DNA of 5,076 nt from an uncultured Bacilli bacterium (GTDB lineage: Bacteria > Bacillota_I > Bacilli_A > RF39 > UBA660). Each line of letters starts with the position of its first letter. Within the stretch, counting starts at the first letter, position 1. The stretch covers positions 1 through 5,076 of the forward strand of contig CALVVH010000065.1 in assembly GCA_944363805.1 (NCBI GenBank), in the 5' to 3' direction. Positions 1-5,004 of the stretch are shown in pieces. Below the pieces are notes generated by a model. That model saw only the letters and a list, made by a program, of their open reading frames with translations, did no database searches and was not told where the DNA came from. A program made the position numbers and the translations under genes.

Positions 1-444
1 CCATCAAAGGGAACTTTATTTGCCCAGAATGTGGCTTTTGAAAAAGGACGTATCAAAGAACTAGCAGGAATTTTTCCAGAATATAAAGGTCAGCTCATGG
101 CTATGTATGAAAAAGGATTCGACTTGATGTGGCTGGTTAACACTAAATCAGACTTGTATGAAGAATTAGGTTTTGATAAGGAAAGGGCAAGTTTACCAAA
201 TTATTATAATAAGGATTTGAGTGGGTCTTTTTCGATTAAAAAAACTCTTCCAGTCTTTAGTGATCTATCTTATAAAGATTTGACTGTTAAAAATGGAACG
301 GAAGCAATTGTTGCTTATGCTACTTATAATAGTATGACAAAAGAAGAGTACGATTTGTACTATGAAGCATTAAGAATATATTGCCAACAAGATACTTGGG
401 CAATGGTTGTAATTTTGGAAGCTTTAAGAAAATTGTGTCAATAA
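1..444 (+). CDS. DUF2779 family protein, C-terminal part (RNase H-fold/DnaQ-like nuclease domain), 5' end outside the window
   Basis: The reading frame is open from base 1 and gives 147 residues ending in TAA. I recognise it as the C-terminal end of a DUF2779 protein, a family that joins an RNase H-like 3'-5' exonuclease-type domain to other nuclease-related regions in Firmicutes and Mollicutes. Counting from the first visible codon, it shows NVAFEK (10-15), which fits an NxxFE/ExoII-like motif, then FDL (40-42), GSFSIKKTLP (75-84) and YCQQD (127-131), which fits the YxxxD ExoIII motif of DnaQ-type exonucleases. The first acidic motif (ExoI) must lie upstream. A GTG at 31 could be read as a start, but it falls inside the ExoII motif, so I treat the gene as cut by the window edge. 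Exonuclease activity is inferred from fold motifs, and the cellular role is unknown. No clear terminator follows; the next gene is rpoZ. Confidence 0.82.
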   Translation, partial: PSKGTLFAQNVAFEKGRIKELAGIFPEYKGQLMAMYEKGFDLMWLVNTKSDLYEELGFDKERASLPNYYNKDLSGSFSIKKTLPVFSDLSYKDLTVKNGTEAIVAYATYNSMTKEEYDLYYEALRIYCQQDTWAMVVILEALRKLCQ

Positions 445-467
445 TGTGTCAAATTTTTAAGTTTTTC

Positions 468-505
468 TTGCATTAATTGAAAAATAGTATATATTATAAT
501 AGTAT
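468..505 (+). promoter_or_regulatory. Probable promoter region of rpoZ
   Basis: This AT-rich stretch lies just upstream of rpoZ and contains a perfect TATAAT (495-500). The pairing with a -35 box is ambiguous. One choice is TTGAAA (477-482) with TAGTAT (500-505) at 17 bp. Another is TTGCAT (468-473) with TATATT (490-495) at 16 bp. A third is a weak TTAATT (473-478) with TATAAT at 16 bp. A promoter is likely here, but its exact boxes cannot be fixed by eye. Confidence 0.5.
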
Positions 506-523
506 GAAGAAGGAAGTGGGTTT

Positions 524-727
524 ATGTTATATCCATCAATTGACAAATTACTCAATATTGTCGATTCGAAGTATAAATTAGTCCATGTAGCTTCAATAAG
601 AAGTAAACAAATGCTTGAAAATAATCATTTTCAAATGAAAGAAAGTGATTATAAAAATAAGAAATCTTTAGGTAGAGCACTTGAAGAAGTTGAAGCGGGT
701 CTAATAAAAATTGTTGAAGAAAAGTAA
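524..727 (+). CDS. rpoZ: DNA-directed RNA polymerase subunit omega
   Basis: The 67-residue product is the omega subunit, which wraps the C-terminal tail of beta' and helps assemble and stabilise RNA polymerase. The family signature is plain: MLYPSIDKLL at the N-terminus, then VDSKYKLVHVASIRSKQM (13-30), matching the conserved KYxLVxxAAxRARQ helix, and KSLGRALEEVEAGLIKI (47-63), matching the conserved K-x-ALEE helix. The length is normal for Firmicutes omega. The ATG at 524 is supported by AAGGA at 510-514, nine bases upstream, and by the family N-terminus. In most Firmicutes rpoZ lies between gmk and priA/coaBC. Here it sits alone between a DUF2779 gene and a tRNA gene, with its own likely promoter upstream and a hairpin (738-768) downstream. 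One departure from the family is Ser at 27 where the helix usually has Ala (RSKQ instead of RARQ). Confidence 0.93.
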   Translation: MLYPSIDKLLNIVDSKYKLVHVASIRSKQMLENNHFQMKESDYKNKKSLGRALEEVEAGLIKIVEEK

Positions 728-735
728 AAAAATGC

Positions 736-764
736 TTGATTATCTTATCTGGGTATGATAAAAT
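736..764 (+). promoter_or_regulatory. Promoter of tRNA-Ala: TTGATT, 17 bp, TG-extended TAAAAT
   Basis: The -35 box TTGATT (736-741, 4 of 6) is followed after exactly 17 bp by TAAAAT (759-764, 5 of 6). TGA sits immediately before the -10 box, giving an extended -10. Transcription would begin near 771, about six bases before the mature tRNA, which suits a short 5' leader removed by RNase P. The same TGATAAAAT string recurs upstream of the gene at 3196. Confidence 0.65.
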
Positions 765-768
765 AATC
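738..768 (+). terminator. Inverted repeat after rpoZ: possible weak terminator overlapping the tRNA promoter
   Basis: GATTAT (738-743) pairs with ATAATC (763-768), and TTATC (745-749) pairs with GATAA (757-761). There is a single C/A mismatch between the two blocks and a seven-base loop. The following bases TTGTTCTT are only moderately T-rich, so termination of rpoZ here would be inefficient if it happens. The 3' arm contains the -10 box of the tRNA promoter, so this could equally be an operator-like dyad. Confidence 0.4.
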
Positions 769-776
769 TTGTTCTT

Positions 777-853
777 GGGGAATTAGCTCAGCTGGCTAGA
801 GCACCACGCTTGCACCGTGGGGGTCAAGAGTTCGAATCTCTTATTCTCCACCA
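777..853 (+). tRNA. tRNA-Ala (anticodon UGC), CCA encoded
   Basis: A full cloverleaf folds by eye. The acceptor stem GGGGAAT (777-783) pairs with ATTCTCC (843-849), including one G-U pair. The D stem is GCTC (786-789) with GAGC (799-802). The anticodon stem is CCACG (804-808) with CGTGG (816-820), with loop CTTGCAC and anticodon TGC at 811-813. The variable loop is five bases, and the T arm AAGAG-TTCGAAT-CTCTT runs 826-842. The discriminator is A850 and the CCA end (851-853) is encoded. UGC reads alanine GCN codons. The acceptor stem here has G779-U847 at the third pair; the usual alanine identity pair G3-U70 is exactly this pair, which confirms the amino acid assignment. The gene appears to be a single-gene unit with its own promoter and terminator. 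Confidence 0.98.
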
Positions 854-864
854 ATTAAATATTT

Positions 865-889
865 AAGTCCGTGTTTGCGGACTTTTCTT
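865..889 (+). terminator. Rho-independent terminator of the tRNA-Ala gene
   Basis: AAGTCCG (865-871) and CGGACTT (878-884) form a perfect seven-pair stem with a six-base loop TGTTTG, followed by TTCTT and further T/A-rich sequence. It begins 12 bases after the CCA end of the tRNA. The U-run flows into the likely -10 box of the next gene. Confidence 0.85.
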
Positions 890-891
890 AT

Positions 892-897
892 TATAAT
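892..897 (+). promoter_or_regulatory. Candidate -10 box of the XRE regulator gene
   Basis: A perfect TATAAT lies 19 bases before the ATG at 916. The region where a -35 box would fall is the stem-loop of the tRNA terminator and holds no good match. The gene may therefore depend on this weakly supported promoter, on an activator, or on readthrough from the tRNA unit. A leader of only about 12 bases would result. Confidence 0.35.
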
Positions 898-915
898 TTT
901 ATTGTTGGTGATTAT

Positions 916-1629
916 ATGAATCAAGAAAAGATTGGAAAATTTATCTATGATTTACGTAAAAAATATAATTTGACGCAAGCGGAACTGGCAAGTAGACTCC
1001 ATGTTACTGCCCAAGCTGTATCGAAATGGGAAAATGGACGAGGAGTTCCAGATATAGAACTGTTAAAAAGACTTAGTGAAGAATTTGATGTCAGTATAAC
1101 AGAATTAATCGAAGGGGAAAAAGAAAGTAAGAAAAAGAATAAATTAGGATTAATAATTGGGATAATTTTAATTATTTTAGTAATAGTAATTTTAGTAGTT
1201 GTTTTTATAGTGCGAAATAATGATGATACTTTTACATTTTCTTCATTAGTTTGTGATAATGATTCATTTAGTATAAGTGGTGTAATTGCCTATAATGATG
1301 CCAAAAAATCAGTATACATATCCAATATTGATTATTGTGATGAGACAGTAGAAGAACCTAAAGCTGTAGCAGTAGAATGTACTTTGTATGAAGTTGTTGA
1401 CGATAAAGAGTTTGAAATTGCAAGGTATGGTTCTTTAGATGAAGTAGGAAAAAACATTTATATTTCCGAATATTTAGCTAATATTGAGTTTAACATAGAT
1501 GATTATACTTGTGGATGTGAAACTGATACTTGTAATAATTTGCATTTGAGAATTAGAGCTTTAAATGATGCAAATGAAACAATAACATATGAAATTCCTT
1601 TATCTGTTAATTATACATGTGGTGACTAA
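916..1629 (+). CDS. Membrane-bound XRE-family regulator with a cysteine-rich extracytoplasmic domain
   Basis: The 237-residue product has three parts. Residues 4-65 are a classic XRE (Cro/C1) helix-turn-helix, with LTQAELASRLHVTAQAVSKWENG as its core, a motif typical of DNA-binding members. Residues 66-76 are a basic linker (ESKKKNK), and 77-99 are one very hydrophobic span. Residues 100-237 form an acidic, beta-rich outer domain with no family I recognise. This outer part holds seven cysteines (113, 141, 155, 199, 201, 206, 235), four of them in the tail as CGC, TC and TC. The positive linker puts the HTH in the cytoplasm and the tail outside. I chose ATG 916 because GGTGAT (907-912) precedes it at good spacing and the HTH begins normally. 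An in-frame GTG at 871 lies inside the tRNA terminator. The likely role is one-component transmembrane signalling, with the neighbouring thioredoxin-like gene as a possible partner. Target genes and signal are unknown. Confidence 0.85.
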   Translation: MNQEKIGKFIYDLRKKYNLTQAELASRLHVTAQAVSKWENGRGVPDIELLKRLSEEFDVSITELIEGEKESKKKNKLGLIIGIILIILVIVILVVVFIVRNNDDTFTFSSLVCDNDSFSISGVIAYNDAKKSVYISNIDYCDETVEEPKAVAVECTLYEVVDDKEFEIARYGSLDEVGKNIYISEYLANIEFNIDDYTCGCETDTCNNLHLRIRALNDANETITYEIPLSVNYTCGD

Positions 1630-1655
1630 ACGTAAAGTTTAGTTGCTTTTTATTT
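1625..1655 (+). terminator. Rho-independent terminator overlapping the stop codon of the XRE gene
   Basis: ACTAAAC (1625-1631) pairs with GTTTAGT (1637-1643) around the loop GTAAA, followed by TGCTTTTTATTTT. The stop codon TAA (1627-1629) lies within the 5' arm, so a ribosome finishing the gene would cover the hairpin. The stem has only two G-C pairs, so strength is moderate. Confidence 0.7.
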
Positions 1656-1670
1656 TATTTTAATAACTTT

Positions 1671-1681
1671 TGTGATAATAT
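1671..1681 (+). promoter_or_regulatory. Candidate TG-extended -10 element for the thioredoxin-like gene
   Basis: TGTGATAATAT lies just upstream of the ribosome binding site. It can be read as TGT plus GATAAT (5 of 6), or as TGA plus TAATAT (4 of 6). The upstream 17 bp position is a T-rich run with no convincing -35 box. Extended -10 promoters can work without one. It is placed correctly, between the XRE terminator and the next gene. Confidence 0.42.
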
Positions 1682-1703
1682 TTTTTTGTTGAGGTGAAGT
1701 ATT

Positions 1704-2324
1704 TTGAAAAATAATAAAGTTATAATTGTTATAATGGGGGTTATAATTGTTCTTTTAATTGTAGTGGTTGTATTTTTACTAGTTAGAGATAATAATGAGG
1801 TTAATAACGATAATAATCAGGTTGTTACTGATGCTACTAAGTTTGCTGAAGAATATCCTGCAGTTGATGAAGATAATGTATTTGTTTATACGGATGTAGA
1901 TAAAATTATCGATACTTTAGAAAATGGTTCAGGAGTTGTTTATTTGGGATTTCCTGAATGTCAATGGTGTGGTCAATATGTTTTTTATTTAAATGAAGTG
2001 GCAAAGGAAAGAGGTATTTCAGAAATATATTATTATAATATTCGCGAAGATAGAAGTAATAATACAGATGATTATTTAAAAATTGTATCATTGCTAGAAG
2101 AATATTTAGAAGATGATGAAGAAGGAAATCCAAGAATTTATGTTCCAGCAGTAATTTTTATGAATAATGGTGAAATAGTTGGTTTTGATGATGAAACCAG
2201 TTTAGATACAGAAGGAGCTTCTACGCCGAGTGAATATTGGACGGATGAAAAAGTAAATGCATTGAAAGATAGATTAAATTCTTATGTTGATAAGTCAAGT
2301 GTATGTATTGACTGCAATAGTTAG
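1704..2324 (+). CDS. Membrane-anchored thioredoxin-fold protein with CQWC and a C-terminal CIDC
   Basis: The 206-residue product starts with a short basic end (MKNNK) and one membrane span (about 5-27), then an Asn/Asp-rich linker (28-42), so the rest should lie outside the membrane. Residues 55-195 look like a thioredoxin fold. After a strand (GVVYLGF, 77-83) comes the active-site motif ECQWCGQY (85-92; Cys86, Cys89), and YVPAVIFMNNGEIVG (146-160) carries the expected cis-proline (Pro148) and the next strand pair. It resembles the PedC/bacteriocin-accessory group of thioredoxin-like proteins more than classical TrxA (WCGPC). The tail ends in a second CXXC (Cys201-Ile-Asp-Cys204), two residues from the end. 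The start is TTG at 1704, chosen because GAGGTGA (1691-1697) sits at ideal spacing; the next in-frame ATG (1734) would remove the basic end and part of the span. It probably exchanges thiols or disulfides with exported proteins, perhaps those encoded beside it. Direction (oxidase, reductase or isomerase) cannot be read. Confidence 0.85.
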   Translation: MKNNKVIIVIMGVIIVLLIVVVVFLLVRDNNEVNNDNNQVVTDATKFAEEYPAVDEDNVFVYTDVDKIIDTLENGSGVVYLGFPECQWCGQYVFYLNEVAKERGISEIYYYNIREDRSNNTDDYLKIVSLLEEYLEDDEEGNPRIYVPAVIFMNNGEIVGFDDETSLDTEGASTPSEYWTDEKVNALKDRLNSYVDKSSVCIDCNS

Positions 2325-2333
2325 TTATGCTAG

Positions 2334-2362
2334 AATATCTCTCAAGTTGAGGGGTATTTTTT
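2334..2362 (+). terminator. Terminator-like hairpin whose 3' arm holds the next gene's ribosome binding site
   Basis: AATATCTCTCA (2334-2344) pairs with TGAGGGGTATT (2348-2358), including two G-U pairs, around a three-base loop. The T-run 2357-2362 follows and runs directly into the ATG at 2363. The purine stretch GAGGGG (2349-2354), eight bases before that ATG, is the only plausible ribosome binding site for the next gene and is fully paired in the hairpin. The element could end transcription after the thioredoxin-like gene, lower translation of the next gene, or both. Confidence 0.65.
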
Positions 2363-3148
2363 ATGAGGAAAATTGAAAGTTTAAATGAGACAATAAATAA
2401 TATTCAAATTCAGCGATTTTCTGAAGAAATGGAGAGAGAATTAAATAAAACTGCAAGGGAATTAAAAAAGAAAATATTGATAATGGGAATTCCTATGATG
2501 GTGATAATTATAAATATTTTAACTTTACGAAATCCTTATATTATGTTGTTGGGGCTTTTTGGTATTGCAGGTATTAGCATTGTTGATGGTATTAAAAATC
2601 TATTTAAGGATATTAAAGGTAAAGATACTAGTGAAATAGTTAATTTGGATAATTTAAAATTTACTAAAGTAAATCCAGAAGAATATTATACATTGGAGTA
2701 TAAAAGAGCAATAGAAAATTACACTCCTACAGTGGAAGATAATTTGGAAGTTATTGATAATTCTTTTTTGAATAAAGAAGCAGCTATTAATCAAGTTGTT
2801 GCAGAAATTGAATGTTATACGCTAGCATATAAACTTCCGGCGTTAGATTTAAGTGATGCTAGTTGGGATAAATTATTTGATGTATTATATGGTTTATTTG
2901 TTGCTAAAAAAAGAGAAGATATATATTATGATGCTTTATCAGATTTAGTAAGACAAGTTTTAGCTAAAGCATTATTAGATAAAGAAGTAGTTATAACAAT
3001 TGATAATTTTATTGCTAATATTGATATTTTAAAAAATTATGGATTAAGTGATGATGAAATAGAATATGTTAAAGATGAATTATCTTTAGATTTAAAGGTA
3101 GTTGATTTTAATACTTTAGTTAGAAAAAATAAAAAGGGATATATGTAG
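2363..3148 (+). CDS. Hypothetical membrane protein with an N-terminal two-helix membrane hairpin
   Basis: I do not recognise this 261-residue protein. Residues 1-37 form a charged, likely helical stretch (SEEMERELNKTARELKKK). Two hydrophobic segments follow at 38-54 and 58-75, separated by a very short turn (LRNPY), so the pair probably forms a membrane hairpin with both ends in the cytoplasm. The remaining 185 residues are soluble, acidic and mostly helical, with a single cysteine (151). The end (about 212-247) contains NYGLSDDEIEYVKDELS, a helical pattern but not a family I can name. The ATG at 2363 directly follows a T-run, with GAGGGG (2349-2354) as its ribosome binding site inside a hairpin. 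Its neighbours are the thioredoxin-like gene 38 bases upstream and the transglutaminase-like gene 47 bases downstream, so co-expression is likely. Unlike those two it appears to expose its main domain to the cytoplasm. No enzymatic motif is visible. Confidence 0.8.
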   Translation: MRKIESLNETINNIQIQRFSEEMERELNKTARELKKKILIMGIPMMVIIINILTLRNPYIMLLGLFGIAGISIVDGIKNLFKDIKGKDTSEIVNLDNLKFTKVNPEEYYTLEYKRAIENYTPTVEDNLEVIDNSFLNKEAAINQVVAEIECYTLAYKLPALDLSDASWDKLFDVLYGLFVAKKREDIYYDALSDLVRQVLAKALLDKEVVITIDNFIANIDILKNYGLSDDEIEYVKDELSLDLKVVDFNTLVRKNKKGYM

Positions 3149-3174
3149 ACATTAAATAGAGATTTTGATAAAAT
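3146..3174 (+). promoter_or_regulatory. Candidate internal promoter: TAGACA, 17 bp, TG-extended TAAAAT
   Basis: TAGACA (3146-3151, 5 of 6) begins in the stop codon of the previous gene. TAAAAT (3169-3174, 5 of 6) follows at exactly 17 bp and is preceded by TGA. The TGATAAAAT string is identical to that of the tRNA-Ala promoter. The predicted start near 3181 falls on the Shine-Dalgarno AGGAG (3180-3184), so the leader would be unusually short, which lowers confidence. Confidence 0.5.
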
Positions 3175-3195
3175 ATTGTAGGAGATGAAAGAGTT

Positions 3196-4989
3196 ATGAG
3201 TAAGGATAAGAAAAATGTTAAATTGGAAGAAAATAAGCAAGAGAAAAAAAGTATTATTAATAAAAAGTTAGTTTTTATTATAGTGGGGATAGTTTTAATA
3301 TTAATAGTTGTTATAAGTATAATAATTTTCTTAAATAAAGAGGATAAACCAAGCAATTTACCTAAAGAAAATGAAATAGTTGAAGAAGATAATACGCCGG
3401 TTTTTGAAGAAAAAACATTTGAAGAACAAAAGAATATACTTTTAGATATTTTGAATCAAGAAATAACAAAATATGAAGAAATATGTACAGATTCTGATAA
3501 TAGTGAATGTATTACTGAAGAAACTAAAACAGATATTTTAAATACTTTTAATTCTTTTAAAGAAAGATTAGAGATTGAAGAAATTACTTTGGAAGAAATA
3601 GAACAAATAAAGCAAGAACTGAATGATTATTTAGTTACTTTAGATCCAGAAGTAAAATTAGATGATTTAATAAGTGAAGAGACGAAAAGTGAAGAAAGTA
3701 ATGCTGATTTAGAAAAAGAGGAAAATAAGGGAAGTAGTAGCTCGAGTGGCGCTAGTGGCATTGAAGGTATTTTAAATAGTGCTAAATTAAATCCTGTAAA
3801 GACTGGATATACAGCATTAGATAATCAAGTTGCATCAGTTATTAATTCAGTAACTAATAATTCGATGTCAACTTATGAAAAAGTTAAAGTCTTGTATGAT
3901 TGGGTAATTAATAATATGAGTTATCAAATTGGTTTTGTTATTGGAGAAGAAATTGCTTCTTTAATCAATAATTATGGCTTTTATGAAATGGATGCTACCC
4001 AAATCTTTTTAGCAGAAAATGGTTTTGGTACTAAAAAAGGTTCATGTGATAACTATTCAGCTATGTTTATGATACTTACTAGAAGAATTGGTTTAGATAG
4101 TTATGTAGTTAGTGCTAGAAATAAAAATGGTACAGGACACACAACAGTAAATATTAAAATAAATGGCAAGTGGTATAATTTTGATCCGCAAAGAGAAGAT
4201 AATTCTTTAAAAAATGGAAAAATTATGTACTATGCTTTTGGGGAAGATGATAGTGATTCTAAACCATATACATATATTGATAGAAATAGTGATGTTGCAG
4301 CGTTTCATGCATTTGCCAAACAACCAGATGAAAATTATTTTAAAGCAAGTATTACAATTGCTGGTAAGACTTATTCTGCTAAAACTGCTGTTAGTAGTTA
4401 TAGCTACGTTTCCCAAGATATAATTGAAATAGATTATGTCAGTAATCCTAATACACCAATAAAAATTGATGTTAATGGAACAGCTGATTACATAGTTACA
4501 ACTTCTTCTAATACTACTACTAATTATGTTTGGAGTACAGTAAATGGAGATAGAGGAACTATTAATTCAAGTGGAGAAGTTACAATAACGCAAAAATGGG
4601 GATCATCTTATTATTTAATTGTGCATTTGGAAGATAATAATGACAGAGAATTAAATTTTGTTGTTAAGTTAAATTTTAGGGATGCTTCTAAAACATTTAC
4701 AATTGATGCTGGTGTTTCGTCATATGAAGAAATTGATCATTTTAGTTTTAATGCTAGAGGGTTTGATGCTGTTGGTAATGTTACTTTTGTAGCCAAAGTT
4801 ATTGATACTAATGATCCAAAGGGAGTTGCTGCTATTACGGTAACACCTGGTTGGAATAACGGGGATTTTCAAATTGGTAATACGGATTGGACGAAATATT
4901 GGTATAAAGTAGAAGTAACTGGTACTGATTCGGCAGGAAATGTGGCTACTACTATTTTTGAAAGTAAGATTCTTGATAAAACTTGGTAA
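3196..4989 (+). CDS. Membrane-anchored transglutaminase-like protein with C-terminal Ig-like domains
   Basis: The 597-residue product has a basic cytoplasmic start (1-24) and one membrane span (about 25-46). An acidic, helical stalk (about 70-150) follows, with Cys97 and Cys105 in its turn, then a Ser/Gly linker (180-188). Residues about 200-345 are a transglutaminase-like domain. KVKVLYDWVINNMSYQ (229-244) is the usual preceding helix, GSCDNYSAMF (282-291) holds the nucleophile Cys284, GHTTVNI (314-320) holds His315, and WYNFDPQ (326-332) holds Asp330. The triad is complete, so enzyme activity is plausible; members are transglutaminases or cysteine peptidases, and which applies here cannot be told. 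Residues about 418-495 (VWSTVNGDRGTINSSGEVTI) resemble a bacterial Ig-like (BIG2-type) domain, and about 498-592 form a second beta-rich domain ending in DSAGNVATT. There is no LPXTG motif, so the N-terminal span is the anchor. ATG 3196 follows AGGAG (3180-3184). It is probably a cell-surface enzyme acting on envelope proteins or peptides. Confidence 0.88.
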   Translation: MSKDKKNVKLEENKQEKKSIINKKLVFIIVGIVLILIVVISIIIFLNKEDKPSNLPKENEIVEEDNTPVFEEKTFEEQKNILLDILNQEITKYEEICTDSDNSECITEETKTDILNTFNSFKERLEIEEITLEEIEQIKQELNDYLVTLDPEVKLDDLISEETKSEESNADLEKEENKGSSSSSGASGIEGILNSAKLNPVKTGYTALDNQVASVINSVTNNSMSTYEKVKVLYDWVINNMSYQIGFVIGEEIASLINNYGFYEMDATQIFLAENGFGTKKGSCDNYSAMFMILTRRIGLDSYVVSARNKNGTGHTTVNIKINGKWYNFDPQREDNSLKNGKIMYYAFGEDDSDSKPYTYIDRNSDVAAFHAFAKQPDENYFKASITIAGKTYSAKTAVSSYSYVSQDIIEIDYVSNPNTPIKIDVNGTADYIVTTSSNTTTNYVWSTVNGDRGTINSSGEVTITQKWGSSYYLIVHLEDNNDRELNFVVKLNFRDASKTFTIDAGVSSYEEIDHFSFNARGFDAVGNVTFVAKVIDTNDPKGVAAITVTPGWNNGDFQIGNTDWTKYWYKVEVTGTDSAGNVATTIFESKILDKTW

Positions 4990-5004
4990 AAATGTTTAGA
5001 TGTA

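Noticed and set aside
31..444. GTG at 31 as a start for the DUF2779 gene
   Set aside because: The frame is open to base 1, the codons before it continue the family sequence (LFAQNVAFE), and the GTG lies inside the ExoII-like motif. The gene is cut by the window edge.
434..452. Direct repeat TGTGTCAA, two copies 11 bases apart
   Set aside because: Only two eight-base copies, the first of which is in the coding end of the DUF2779 gene; this is plausible by chance and no site is known to match.
477..500. TTGAAA paired with TATAAT as the rpoZ promoter
   Set aside because: The spacer is only 12 bp, too short for sigma-A type recognition; other pairings in the same region are listed instead.
871..915. 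GTG at 871 as a start for the XRE regulator
   Set aside because: It lies in the stem of the tRNA terminator with no ribosome binding site, and it would add 15 residues before a normal HTH start. ATG 916 has GGTGAT at correct spacing.
916..1629. RodZ (cytoplasmic HTH, one span, outer domain)
   Set aside because: The layout is similar, but the HTH has the canonical DNA-contacting XRE sequence (TAQAVSKWENG) rather than the RodZ type, the outer domain is cysteine-rich and unlike the RodZ tail, and no cell-shape genes are nearby.
1719..1751. Direct repeat GTTATAATTGTT, two copies 21 bases apart
   Set aside because: Both copies encode Val-Ile-Ile-Val in the membrane span of the thioredoxin-like protein; codon bias and hydrophobic repetition explain it.
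1906..2133. Minus-strand open frame of 75 codons
   Set aside because: It lies wholly inside the thioredoxin-like gene, has a low-complexity composition and shows no family motif; it is a shadow of the + strand gene.
3037..3356. Two overlapping minus-strand open frames (67 and 78 codons)
   Set aside because: They are antisense to the ends of two well-supported genes, and their Phe/Ile/Leu-rich products are what AT-rich Lys/Glu/Asn-coding sequence gives in reverse.
4207..4423. Open frames of 69 codons on both strands
   Set aside because: Both fall inside the transglutaminase-like gene and have no ribosome binding site or family motif.
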